Source of the DNA: Streptomyces sp. ISL-1
Lineage (GTDB): Bacteria > Actinomycetota > Actinomycetes > Streptomycetales > Streptomycetaceae
Assembly: GCF_018614585.1 (NCBI RefSeq)
Contig: NZ_JAGGOI010000005.1
Location: 1 to 64,000, forward strand
Direction: 5' to 3'
Length of the DNA stretch: 64,000 nucleotides
Shown here: in pieces, positions 26,475-35,621 of the stretch
How positions within the stretch are numbered: the first letter of the stretch is position 1
Layout of the letters: each line of letters opens with the position of its first letter
Notes under the pieces: generated by a model
What the model was told of the DNA's origin: nothing
Seen by the model: only the letters and a program-made list of their open reading frames with translations
The model's database searches: none
Program-made: the position numbers and the translations under genes

Positions 26475-29400
26475 TCCCGGTCGCGGGCCTCGACCGAGCG
26501 ACGCCGCCATCATCGGGATGGGAGCCGTCTTTCCCGGCGCCGCCGACCTGGCCGCGTACCGGAGGAACCTCGTCGCGGGGGCGGACGCCATCAGCGACGT
26601 ACCGCCCGGCCGTTGGGACCCTCAGGTCTACTACGACCCGGACGCCACCGAAGGGCCCGCCCGCAGCGATCACTTCTACTGCCGGCGCGGCGGTTTCATC
26701 GACGACCTCACCGCCTTCGAGCCGACCCGTTTCGGCATCATGCCCGCCGCCGTGGCCGGTGCGGAACCCGACCAGCTGCTCGCCCTGCGCGTCATCGCCG
26801 AGGCCGTGACCGATGCCGGAGGCGAGGAGCGGCTGCCCGCCGACCGCTCCCGGATCGGCGTCATCCTCGGCCGTGGCGGGTTCATGGGTGTCGCCACCGC
26901 CCGCCTCGACCAGCGCGTTCGCACCGCCCACCAACTGGCCGCGACCCTGCGTGAACTCGCCCCCGAACTCGGCGAAGGGCGCATAGCGGCCGTGCGCGAA
27001 GCCTTCCAGGCCGGACTCGGTCCGGAACGGCCTGAGGCGTCGATCGGACTCGTACCCAGCTTCACCGCCGCCAGGGCCGCCAACCGTCTCGACTTCCGAG
27101 GACCCGCCTACACGCTCGACGCCGCCTGTGCCTCCTCGCTGCTCGCGGTCGAGCAGGCGGCCGGTCTGCTGGCCGCCGGCAGCTGCGACCTGGTGGTCGC
27201 CGGAGCCGTGCACCACTGTCATATCGCCACGCTCTGGAGCGTCTTCACCCAGTTGCGGGCGCTCAGCCCGAGTCAGCGCATCCGCCCCTTCGACCGCCGG
27301 GCCGACGGAACGCTGCTGTCCGAAGGCACCGGCGTCGTCCTCCTCAAGCGCCTCGCCGATGCCGAACGCGACGGCGACCGCATCTACGCCGTCGTACGAG
27401 GCGTCGGAGTGGCCGGCGACGGCCGGGCCGCGAGCCTGATGAGCCCTCTGGTGGACGGTCAGGTACGCGCCCTGCACCAGGCCTGGGCGCAGGCCGGCCT
27501 CGACCCTGCGGCGCCCGGCGCGCTGGGTCTGCTGGAGGCGCACGGCACCGGGACGCCAGTCGGTGACGAGGCCGAACTCACCACCCTGGCCCGCGTCTTC
27601 GGTCCGAGTACGGCGGGCGCCGAGCCGGTCGCGATGGGCTCCGTGAAGTCGATGCTCGGTCACACCATGCAGGCCTCCGGCATGGCCGGGCTGATCAAGG
27701 CCGTGCTCGCGGTGCACGACGGGACGCTGCCCCCGACGCTCCACCTCGAAGAGCCGCATGACGGCTTCGCCAGGACCCGTATGCGCCCGGTGACGGTGGC
27801 GGAGCCCTGGGACCGCGGGAGCGCGCCGCGACGGGCGGGCGTGAACGCCTTCGGCTTCGGCGGGATCAACGCGCATGTGGTGCTGGAGGAGGCGCCGGCC
27901 TCGTACCACCGGCCGGGGCCGGGCCGACCGGCCGCGGCAGCGCGCGGCTCAGCGCCGACGGAGGATTCCGCGGTGACGCTGCTGGCCGCCGGGACGCCCG
28001 GCGAACTCGGCCGTATGGTCGAGGAGTTGAGTACTCGGGAGTGGTCCGCGCAGTTGCCCACGTCCGACGGACCCTGCCGCCTCGCCGTGCTCGGCCCCAC
28101 CTCCAAGCGCCGGGCTCTGGCCGCGGCGGTCGTCGCCCGGGGACGGCCGTGGCGAGGTCGCGGCGGCGTGTGGTTCACACCGCGCCCGCTGCTCGCACAC
28201 GATGATCGACCGGCCTTTCTCTTCCCCGGCCTTGAGCCCGACTTCGCGCCGCAGGTCGATGATGTCGCCGACCGCTTCGGGCTGCCGCGACCCGCCCTGA
28301 CAGGCGGAGGCACGCTGGTGGAAAGGGCCGTGGACGCCATCGCCGTCGGCCGCTTCTTCGCCGGCGTACTCCCCGAACTTGGTATCCAGGCACGCCTGTT
28401 GGCAGGGCACAGCCTGGGCGAGTGGACCGCGATGGTGGTCGCCGGGATGTATCCGCAGCACGCCGTCGACACGTTTCTCGACTCGCTGCGGCCGGGCGAT
28501 CTCGACGTCCCGGATCTGGTCTACGCGGCACTCGGCTGCGGGGCGGAGCAGGCCACCGACGCACTGCACGGCTTTGAACGCGTCGCGGTGAGCCACGACA
28601 ACTGCCCCCACCAGTCGGTGCTTTGCGGCGAACCCCGTGCGTTGGCCGAAGCGCTGACCCGGCTGGCCGACCAGGGCGTACTCACCCAGGAGCTGCCTTT
28701 CCGCTCGGGCTTCCACACACCCATGTGGGCGCCCTACCTCGACCAAGTGCGTGCCGCGTTCGGCCGACTGCCGCTGCGGCCGGCAGCCGTGCCCGTCTGG
28801 TCGGCGACCACGGTCGCCGCGTATCCGGGTACGGAGCGGGACGTACGGGACGTGGTGCTGCGCCATCTGCTGGAGCCGGTGCGCTTCCGGGAGTTGACCA
28901 CACGGTTGTACGCCGAGGGCGTGCGGGCCTTCGTGCAGATGGGCCCGGGAAGCCTGCCGGGATTCGTGTCGGACACCCTGCATGGTCGGGACCACCTCGC
29001 GGTCTCCGCGGGCGCGTCCCGAGGCGGCGACGGGCTGGACCAACTGCGCCGGCTGGCGGCGGCACTGTGGACGGAGGGGCTGAACCCCCGCTGGGACCGG
29101 CTTACGGAGCGCGCGTCAGCGGTGCGGGGGCAGGGGGTTGCGCGGCTCGATCCGGGGCGGAACGGCGGGCCGCGCGTTGAGCCGACGGCGCCCGCGTCCG
29201 CGTCGAATGGCGGGCCGCCTGCTGAGCCGGTGGTGTCCGCCCCGTCCGCGGCCTTCGGGCCGGGGTCAGTGCGGCTCGATCCCGGGTCCCCGTCTGTACG
29301 GGTGCACGGCGGGTCGGGCCCGCCCGAGTCCCCGCCCGAGTCCCCGGCCGGTCCCGGCGCGTCCGCTTCGACCGCCGAGCCGGCCGCGCCGCCCGGCGCG

Positions 29401-31407
29401 CCGACAGCCGAGCCGACGCCGCCTGCGCCCGCGCCCGCGTCCGCGGCCCTCGGGCCTGGGCCTGTGCGGCTCGATCCAGGCTCTCCGGCCAGTCCGGCCG
29501 CCGGGTCGGCCGCGCCCGCTGAGCCATTACCGTTCAGCCTGTCCGCCGCGCCCACTGAACCAGCGGCTTCCGGCGCCTCGGCCGTGCCCGCCGCCCCGGA
29601 GCCGGGCATCGTGCGGCTCGATCTCGGGTCTCCGCTGGTCAGTCTGGGTGGCGTCGCCTCCCCGCTCCGCCTCGCTCGCCCGTTCGGGACGCCCCGAACA
29701 GCCGCCACCGACCAACCCGTACTGCTCTCCGCCCTCGACGCCTTACTCGACGAGACGGAACACGCGGCGCGCGCCGTCGCCGAAGCCTGGCGCGGGGCAC
29801 CCGCCCCGCAGCCGCCGAGGCGACCCGCCCCCAACGCCCCGGACGACAAGCCATCCGCCCACCGCACCAGGCGGCGACTCTCCCTCGAGACCATGCCGTA
29901 CGTCCGTGACCACTGCGTCTATCTCCAGCCCGACAGCTGGCCCGACGCCTCGGACCGCTTCCCCGTCGTCCCCATGACCACGCTGCTGGAGCTCGCCGCG
30001 GACGCCGCGCGCCAGGCGGTGCCCGGTGGGGTGGTGACCGGTTTCTGCGACGTACGGGCGCTGCGCTGGCTCTCCGTCGCCCCGCCCGTCGACGCGGAGT
30101 TCAATGTGAGCGCCGCCCCGACCGGCGACCGGGTACGCGTGGAGATCGGCGGGTGCGCGTCCGTCACCGTCGTCCTCGCCGACTGCCACCCCGTGCGCCC
30201 CGCTGCTGATCGCTCGGCGCTGACCCGGGAGGGACTGCCTCCCGTCAGTGCGGAGGCCCTCTACCGCGACCGATGGATGTTCCACGGCCCGGAGTTCGCC
30301 GGCGTCCACGAGGTGACCGCCGTCGCCGACGACGGTATTCGCGGGGTGCTGCGCGCCCTGCCCGCCCCTGGCGCCCTGCTGGACGCCGCCGGGCAACTCC
30401 TCGGCCACTGGATGCAGTTGCGGCTGTCCGCCGACCGGCTGGTCTTTCCCGCGTCCCTGGAGCGGGTCAGCCTGTACGGGCCCGCCCCACGTGACGGCGC
30501 GCTGCTGCACGCCACCGCCCGCATCCGCGCGGTGCGGCCGGACTCCGTACACGGCGACGTGGAACTCGTCGCCGACGACGGCACCGTGTGGGCCCGCCTG
30601 GCAGGCTGGACATACCGGCGCTTCGCGGCCGACGAGCGGGTGTGGCCGATGAAGTTCACCCCGGAGATCTGCGGCATCGGCGAGCCGCAGCCCGGCGGCT
30701 GGTGTCTGGCCCGGCGCCGCTGGACCGATCCCGCCTCGCAGGAGCTGGTGATGCGGCGTTATCTGGGCGCCGCCGAGCGGATGGCGTACGAGCAGCGCCC
30801 GCCGCGTGCCCGCTCGGCCTGGCTGCTCGGGCGGATCGCCGCGAAGGACGCCGTACGCCAACTGCTGTGGGACGAAGGCGCGGGACCGCTCTTCCCCGTG
30901 GAGGTCCAGGTCGGCAATGACGCCGAGGGCCGACCGCGTGCGCAGGGCCCCTTCGCCGCCGGACTCCGGCTCTCCCTCGCGCACAAGGACCGGGTGGCGG
31001 TCGCCTACGCCCACCCCGGCCATGCCGTCGGCATCGACGTCGAGGCCGTCACCGACGATCCCGCGGCGCTCGGCCGTATCGCGCTCACCGCGGACGAGCG
31101 GCGGCTCGCCGAGGAACTCGCGGCGCGGGACGGGTGCGGCCGGGCGCAGGCGCTGACCGCGCTGTGGTGCGCCAAGGAGGCCGCCGCCAAGGCGGAAGGC
31201 ACGGGCCTGGGCGGACGCCTGCGGCAATGGACTGTCACCGAGGGGCCGGCAGGGCTCAGGGTGAGTTCTCCCGCGGGCCGCGGCCACGCCGTACGCATCA
31301 GCACGGTCCACGATCTGCCCGGCCCGGACAGCGAACCCACGACGCATGTCGTCGCCTGGACCGAACCCCCCACCCACACTCCGACGGAGGCCAGCCATGG
31401 CACCTGA
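26467..31407 (+). CDS. Polyketide/PUFA-type synthase 2: KS-AT-DH-PPTase
   Basis: A 1646-residue partner of synthase 1. Ketosynthase (about 14-450) keeps Cys221, His359 and His399. A PfaB-like acyltransferase (about 580-860) has Ser649 in GHSLGEW and a SGFHTPMW histidine. A disordered Pro/Ala/Gly linker (about 880-1120) carries four RLDPGS-like repeats. A hot-dog dehydratase (about 1140-1400) has His1149 in VRDHC and Asp1306 in LLDAAGQ, but lacks the usual Gly spacing after His. A C-terminal 4'-phosphopantetheinyl transferase (about 1420-1646) shows GIDVE (1522-1526) and WCAKEAAAK (1567-1575), presumably arming both ACPs. The start at 26467 has GGGGGAGG 6 nt upstream. It contains two TTA codons (29527, 29743). 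Confidence 0.9.
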   Translation: MADPGRGPRPSDAAIIGMGAVFPGAADLAAYRRNLVAGADAISDVPPGRWDPQVYYDPDATEGPARSDHFYCRRGGFIDDLTAFEPTRFGIMPAAVAGAEPDQLLALRVIAEAVTDAGGEERLPADRSRIGVILGRGGFMGVATARLDQRVRTAHQLAATLRELAPELGEGRIAAVREAFQAGLGPERPEASIGLVPSFTAARAANRLDFRGPAYTLDAACASSLLAVEQAAGLLAAGSCDLVVAGAVHHCHIATLWSVFTQLRALSPSQRIRPFDRRADGTLLSEGTGVVLLKRLADAERDGDRIYAVVRGVGVAGDGRAASLMSPLVDGQVRALHQAWAQAGLDPAAPGALGLLEAHGTGTPVGDEAELTTLARVFGPSTAGAEPVAMGSVKSMLGHTMQASGMAGLIKAVLAVHDGTLPPTLHLEEPHDGFARTRMRPVTVAEPWDRGSAPRRAGVNAFGFGGINAHVVLEEAPASYHRPGPGRPAAAARGSAPTEDSAVTLLAAGTPGELGRMVEELSTREWSAQLPTSDGPCRLAVLGPTSKRRALAAAVVARGRPWRGRGGVWFTPRPLLAHDDRPAFLFPGLEPDFAPQVDDVADRFGLPRPALTGGGTLVERAVDAIAVGRFFAGVLPELGIQARLLAGHSLGEWTAMVVAGMYPQHAVDTFLDSLRPGDLDVPDLVYAALGCGAEQATDALHGFERVAVSHDNCPHQSVLCGEPRALAEALTRLADQGVLTQELPFRSGFHTPMWAPYLDQVRAAFGRLPLRPAAVPVWSATTVAAYPGTERDVRDVVLRHLLEPVRFRELTTRLYAEGVRAFVQMGPGSLPGFVSDTLHGRDHLAVSAGASRGGDGLDQLRRLAAALWTEGLNPRWDRLTERASAVRGQGVARLDPGRNGGPRVEPTAPASASNGGPPAEPVVSAPSAAFGPGSVRLDPGSPSVRVHGGSGPPESPPESPAGPGASASTAEPAAPPGAPTAEPTPPAPAPASAALGPGPVRLDPGSPASPAAGSAAPAEPLPFSLSAAPTEPAASGASAVPAAPEPGIVRLDLGSPLVSLGGVASPLRLARPFGTPRTAATDQPVLLSALDALLDETEHAARAVAEAWRGAPAPQPPRRPAPNAPDDKPSAHRTRRRLSLETMPYVRDHCVYLQPDSWPDASDRFPVVPMTTLLELAADAARQAVPGGVVTGFCDVRALRWLSVAPPVDAEFNVSAAPTGDRVRVEIGGCASVTVVLADCHPVRPAADRSALTREGLPPVSAEALYRDRWMFHGPEFAGVHEVTAVADDGIRGVLRALPAPGALLDAAGQLLGHWMQLRLSADRLVFPASLERVSLYGPAPRDGALLHATARIRAVRPDSVHGDVELVADDGTVWARLAGWTYRRFAADERVWPMKFTPEICGIGEPQPGGWCLARRRWTDPASQELVMRRYLGAAERMAYEQRPPRARSAWLLGRIAAKDAVRQLLWDEGAGPLFPVEVQVGNDAEGRPRAQGPFAAGLRLSLAHKDRVAVAYAHPGHAVGIDVEAVTDDPAALGRIALTADERRLAEELAARDGCGRAQALTALWCAKEAAAKAEGTGLGGRLRQWTVTEGPAGLRVSSPAGRGHAVRISTVHDLPGPDSEPTTHVVAWTEPPTHTPTEASHGT

Positions 31408-31777
31408 CCCCACCGCCGAACAGATACTCGCCGACATCACCGCCATGCTCGTGGAGACCGTCGGCGACGAGTTCCTCCTCGCGGAGGAGGTCACCCTGAA
31501 GACCACATTCAACGAGGACCTGGCGCTGGAGAGCATCGAGTTCGTCGCACTCGCCGAACTGCTCCAGCAGCGGTACGGGGCGGCCGTGGACCTGATCGCG
31601 TTCCTCGCCGAGAAGGACATGGAGGAGATCCTCGCCATGACGGTCGGCGATCTCGTGTCCCATATCGCCGGCACCCCCGCTCCGGCCCCAGTCGCCCAGG
31701 TCCCGGTCGACGCCCATGTCCCGGCCGACGCCCAGGTCCCGGCGAGCCGCGCAGTCGCCTCCGCCCCGGCCGGCTGA
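31397..31777 (+). CDS. Discrete acyl carrier protein
   Basis: The 126-residue protein has an ACP fold in the first 85 residues (ILADITAMLVETVGDEFLL, then TFNEDLALESIEFVALAELL). The phosphopantetheine site is Ser46, in LESIEF rather than the common DSL. A flexible Ala/Pro/Val tail (PVDAHVPADAQVP) follows. GGAGG at 31386-31390 serves the ATG at 31397, which overlaps the end of synthase 2 by 11 nt. The carrier may load a starter unit, receive the finished chain for transfer to hydrolase or glycosyltransferase, or replace the tandem ACPs of usual PUFA synthases, since synthase 1 has only one ACP. Confidence 0.85.
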   Translation: MAPDPTAEQILADITAMLVETVGDEFLLAEEVTLKTTFNEDLALESIEFVALAELLQQRYGAAVDLIAFLAEKDMEEILAMTVGDLVSHIAGTPAPAPVAQVPVDAHVPADAQVPASRAVASAPAG

Positions 31778-31786
31778 GCGCCGGCC

Positions 31787-32599
31787 ATGGCCGAGATTCT
31801 CGCCAACTCCCTCCGCTTCCACGTCCACCGACTGCCGGCCGCCGACCCGGGCAGTGGTGCGGGCGCGACCGCCGTCTTCCTGCACGGTCTGGTCGTCGAC
31901 AACCTCTCCAGCTTCTACTGCACCCTCGCTGTCCCGGCCGCCCGGGCCGGGCACGACGTCGTCCTGTACGACCAGCGCGGCCACGGCCGCACCGAGCGCC
32001 CGCCCGCCGGCTATGACATCGGCACCTCGGTACGTGACCTGACCGCTCTGCTCGCGGCCCTGGGTCTCGGCGAACGGCCCGTGCACCTCGTGGGCAACAG
32101 CTACGGAGGCACGCTCGCCCTGCACACCGCGCTGGCCCGCCCCGACCTCGTCGCGGGGCTCATCCTGATCGAGCCACCGCTGAACGGCCCCTGGATCGAG
32201 AACATGCTCGACACTCTCTCCGTCGCCGCCCTCGGCCTCGAAGGCAGCCAGGTGCCGCGGGAACTCGCCTCGCTCGGCGCGCGCAAGGCCGCCCGGCTGA
32301 CCGCCACGGCCGACGAGCTCCTCAACCGCACCACCCTGATCGACGACATCGCGGCGGCCCGGCCGTTCACGCCTGAGGACTTCGCCCGGGTGCGCTGTCC
32401 GGTGCTTGCCGTCTGCGGGGAGCACTCCGAACTCGTCCCCGGTGTCCGGCAATTGGCCCGACACGCCCCACAGTGCTCCGTCCGCGTAGTCCCGGGTCTC
32501 GGCCACGACGTGCTCCAGGGCGGCACCGGCGAGCTTCGCCGGGCAGTCCTCGACCGACTGGCCGAGGCGGCACGGCAGCCCCAGGTGGTGACGGTATGA
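31787..32599 (+). CDS. Alpha/beta hydrolase (possible releasing thioesterase)
   Basis: A 270-residue single-domain alpha/beta hydrolase: AVFLHGLVVDN oxyanion strand, LYDQRGHGRTERP, nucleophile Ser in HLVGNSYGGTLAL and catalytic His in VPGLGHDVL. No signal peptide, so it is cytosolic. It lies between the ACP and the glycosyltransferase in the operon, 9 nt after the ACP and overlapping the next gene by 4 nt. The position suggests release of the acyl chain from the carrier, by hydrolysis or as an ester, since neither synthase has its own thioesterase domain. A modifying esterase is the alternative. Confidence 0.82.
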   Translation: MAEILANSLRFHVHRLPAADPGSGAGATAVFLHGLVVDNLSSFYCTLAVPAARAGHDVVLYDQRGHGRTERPPAGYDIGTSVRDLTALLAALGLGERPVHLVGNSYGGTLALHTALARPDLVAGLILIEPPLNGPWIENMLDTLSVAALGLEGSQVPRELASLGARKAARLTATADELLNRTTLIDDIAAARPFTPEDFARVRCPVLAVCGEHSELVPGVRQLARHAPQCSVRVVPGLGHDVLQGGTGELRRAVLDRLAEAARQPQVVTV

Positions 32600-33762
32600 A
32601 AGTGCTGTTCGTCGTCCCGCCGCTCGCGGGGCACGTCAACCCCACGGTCGCCGTCGCCGCCGAACTGACCGCGCGCGGACACCAGGTCGCCTGGACAGGC
32701 CCCGCCGAAGTGCTGTCGGGTCTGCTCCCCGCGCGCGCCACCCTCCTGCCGTCCGGCGACCGCACCGGATCCGGAGGCTACGGCGCGCTGCACGGCCGCT
32801 GGCGCGATCTGCGCGGCGTCGCAGCTCTGCGCTTCCTGTGGGAGGAGGCGCTCATCCCGCTCGCCCACGGGATGATGCCCGGGGTCGAGGCAGCGGTAGA
32901 CGCGTACGGTCCCGATGTGCTGGTCGCCGATCAACAGGCCCTCGCCGGAGCCGTGGTCGCCCGGCGGCGCGGTCTGCCATGGGTGACGTCCGCGACGACA
33001 ACGGCCGAGTTCACCAGGCCCTTCGCCGGCTTCCCCAAGGTGGGACGGTGGGTGGCGGACGAGATCGCCGGCTTTCTCGCCGCGTGCGGCGCACCGGCCG
33101 GCTGGGACCCGCGCTTCTCGGACCGTCTGGTTCTGGTCTTCTCCACCCCCGAACTCCTCGGCGCGGACGAGGCGGTTCCCGATCACCACGCCTTCGTCGG
33201 GCCGGCGTTCGGCTCCCGCCCGGGGGACGCCTCCTTCCCGTGGCGGCGACTGGATCCCGTACGCCGTCGGGTGCTGGTCTCCCTCGGCACCCTCAACCGT
33301 GAGGCGGGCGGCCGTTTCTACGCCGCGGTCCTGCGGGCCGCCGAGCGCCTCGCCGACCATGCGCAGTTCATTGTGGCCGCACCCGCCGACCTGGTCGGCC
33401 GGGTGCGGGAGGACCATGTCCTGCTTCAGGAGTACGTCCCCCAACTCCCTTTGCTGCCGCACCTCGACGCGGTGGTCTGCCACGGCGGGCACAACACCGT
33501 CTGTGAGGCACTCGCCCACGGCCTGCCCCTCGTCGTCGCGCCGGTCCGCGACGACCAGCCGATCGTCGCTCAGCAGGTCGCAGCGGCCGGGGCAGGCATC
33601 CGGGTGCGCTTCGGCCGTCCCCGCACGGAAGAGATCCACACCGCCCTGAACGCTGTCCTCGACGACCCGGACCACCACCGGGCCGCTCGCCGTATCCAGG
33701 CGTCCTTCGCCGCGGCCGGCGGTGCCGCGGCCGCGGCCGACAGGTTGGAGAAGCTGCTATGA
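32596..33762 (+). CDS. Family 1 (UGT/MGT-type) glycosyltransferase
   Basis: The 388-residue GT-B enzyme has the N-terminal acceptor domain start MKVLFVVPPLAGHVNPTVAVA, the hinge strand RRVLVSLGTLNREAGG and the C-terminal donor motif VCHGGHNTVCEALAHGLPLV followed by PVRDDQPIVAQQV. Macrolide and lipid glycosyltransferases of this group use NDP-sugars. ATG 32596 overlaps the hydrolase stop codon (ATGA), and its own stop overlaps the next start in the same way. It probably attaches a sugar to the polyketide chain, pointing to a glycolipid product; donor sugar unknown, and no deoxysugar genes are nearby. Confidence 0.88.
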   Translation: MKVLFVVPPLAGHVNPTVAVAAELTARGHQVAWTGPAEVLSGLLPARATLLPSGDRTGSGGYGALHGRWRDLRGVAALRFLWEEALIPLAHGMMPGVEAAVDAYGPDVLVADQQALAGAVVARRRGLPWVTSATTTAEFTRPFAGFPKVGRWVADEIAGFLAACGAPAGWDPRFSDRLVLVFSTPELLGADEAVPDHHAFVGPAFGSRPGDASFPWRRLDPVRRRVLVSLGTLNREAGGRFYAAVLRAAERLADHAQFIVAAPADLVGRVREDHVLLQEYVPQLPLLPHLDAVVCHGGHNTVCEALAHGLPLVVAPVRDDQPIVAQQVAAAGAGIRVRFGRPRTEEIHTALNAVLDDPDHHRAARRIQASFAAAGGAAAAADRLEKLL

Positions 33763-35621
33763 CACAGTCCCGTACTCGCGTCCCGTGGGCAGCCGTCGCC
33801 GCTCTTGCCGGGCTCACCGCAGGCACGGTGCGCGCCCGCCGCAGACTGGCGACCGTACCCGTACTGGACACGGACGCCGCTGCCGACAGTGTGCCCGCGG
33901 ACGGCTGGCACCTGATCACAGCCCGAGGCGTCGAGGTCGACAAAACGACCCTTGCAGCCGCGGTCGCCCATGCGGAACAGACCGGTCTGCAACTCCTCGA
34001 CCTGGTCCCGGGCAGGCTCGACACAGAACACGCACTGGGCCTGCTCCGTGACCTCGACCTCAAGGACTCCCGCTTCGCCCGCACGGGCAAGGTGCGCGGC
34101 GCGGGGCATGCCGTGCTGGTGGCCGACAGCGTCCGGGACCGGTCGGGAACCGAGGCGGAGACAGACCTCGACACCGTGGAACTGCACACCCTGCTGGGCC
34201 GGTTGAAGGGGTACGCCACCGCCGCGACCGGCATCGCCATCGCCCCCGGACTGGCCGCCCCGCCCTCCGACCTCGCCGGGCGGGCCGCAGAGCTGCGTGC
34301 CCAGGGGCTGCCCCCGCGCCTGGTGGCCGCCGCTCAGCTGGCGGGCCTGGCGCTGCTCGTCCGCGCGGCGGCCACGGACCGCCGCTGGGGTGCGGCGGCG
34401 CTCGCCCTCTACTGGCTGCAGCCCGCCCTGGTCCTCGGCGGCCCGGGCAGCCCGCTGCGCCCGGCCGACCTGAGGCGCGTCACCGCCGCGCGGCCACTGC
34501 ACGGCGCGGGCACCGCCCTGCGTACCGCCGCGAGTGACGACTCCGCCTTGGCCCAGCAGCACTCGGAGCTGGAAGCGCTGCGACCCGGCTACGCCGCCGA
34601 CCTCAAGACGGGCACCGAGCGGTTCTTCGAGCCCCGCCGCCCCGACTGCCCCTGGTGCGGCTCCACTCGGCTGGCAGTACGCACCCACATGCTCGACCTC
34701 TTCCAGGGCAAGCCGGGCCACTTCACCCTCGAACAATGCGGAGGCTGCGGGCACACCTTCCAGAACCCCCGCCTCTCTCTCGACGGCCTCGACTTCTACT
34801 ACCGCGACTTCTACGACGGCCTCGGCGTCGGCGGCGCCGCCCATGTGTTCGGCACGATGGGCCCCTCCTACCGCGGTCGCGCGGCCATGCTCAAGCCGTT
34901 CGGCAAGCCCGTCGCCTGGCTCGACGTGGGCACCGGGCACGGCCACTTCTGCGACAGCGCGCGCGACATCTGGCCCGACACCCGTTTCGACGGCCTGGAC
35001 ATGGCCGAAACGGTGCGGGAGGCGGAGGCCCGCGGCTGGGTCGGCACCGCCCACCGCGGCCAGTTCCCGGAGCTCGCGGCCGGGCTCGTCCACCGCTACG
35101 ACACCGTCAGCATGTTCCACTACCTGGAACACACCAGGGACCCGCTCGCCGAGCTCGACGCCGCCGCCGAGGTGCTGCCTCCCGGCGGACATCTGCTCAT
35201 CGAGCTTCCCGACCCCGAGTCGCGGCTCGCCGGCCTGCTCGGCGCGTACTGGCTGCCCTGGTTCCAGCCCCAGCACCAGCACCTCATCCCGCTGGCGAAC
35301 CTCCGGCAGGCGCTGGCCGACCGCGGGTTCACGGTCCTGGCCGAGGAGCACGGCGCGGCGCACCAGGCATGCGACTTCGTCGGCGCCGTCCTCCTCACCG
35401 CGAACCGGCTCGCGCCCAATCCGTACGCCCCCTGGGGTCCGGGCGGCGCCACCGTGGCCCGGCGGGCGCTGCGCACAGCCGTGCAGACCGCGGCGCTGCC
35501 GTGCTACGCGGCCGCCGCGGCCTTGGACAGGGCGCGCGCGGCGGTGGCCCGCGCCACCGATGGCGGCAACGCCTACCGCCTGATCGCCCGTAAGTCGCTA
35601 CCGGCCCCTGGGGCGAGGTGA
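33759..35621 (+). CDS. Zinc-ribbon class I methyltransferase-like protein with unknown N-terminal half
   Basis: A 620-residue protein. Residues 1-290 match nothing I recognise: an N-terminal hydrophobic patch, a WHLITARGVEVDKTTL region and a hydrophobic helical stretch (AAQLAGLALLVRAAATDRRW). Residues 297-332 form a zinc ribbon (CPWCG and CGGCG). Residues 385-545 are a SAM methyltransferase core (AWLDVGTGHGHFC as motif I; YDTVSMFHYLEHTRDPLAEL). A hydrophobic C-terminal helix region follows. The architecture is like sugar or lipid C-methyltransferases that carry an N-terminal zinc domain. It is coupled by ATGA to the glycosyltransferase and by GTGA to the next gene. It may methylate the sugar or the chain; membrane association is possible. 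Confidence 0.75.
   Translation: MTQSRTRVPWAAVAALAGLTAGTVRARRRLATVPVLDTDAAADSVPADGWHLITARGVEVDKTTLAAAVAHAEQTGLQLLDLVPGRLDTEHALGLLRDLDLKDSRFARTGKVRGAGHAVLVADSVRDRSGTEAETDLDTVELHTLLGRLKGYATAATGIAIAPGLAAPPSDLAGRAAELRAQGLPPRLVAAAQLAGLALLVRAAATDRRWGAAALALYWLQPALVLGGPGSPLRPADLRRVTAARPLHGAGTALRTAASDDSALAQQHSELEALRPGYAADLKTGTERFFEPRRPDCPWCGSTRLAVRTHMLDLFQGKPGHFTLEQCGGCGHTFQNPRLSLDGLDFYYRDFYDGLGVGGAAHVFGTMGPSYRGRAAMLKPFGKPVAWLDVGTGHGHFCDSARDIWPDTRFDGLDMAETVREAEARGWVGTAHRGQFPELAAGLVHRYDTVSMFHYLEHTRDPLAELDAAAEVLPPGGHLLIELPDPESRLAGLLGAYWLPWFQPQHQHLIPLANLRQALADRGFTVLAEEHGAAHQACDFVGAVLLTANRLAPNPYAPWGPGGATVARRALRTAVQTAALPCYAAAAALDRARAAVARATDGGNAYRLIARKSLPAPGAR

Noticed and set aside
19392..31407. Enediyne polyketide synthase
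   Set aside because: The domain set is similar, but it is split over two proteins with N-terminal NMO barrels, and the enediyne companion genes (E3, E4, E5 and the E10 thioesterase) are absent.
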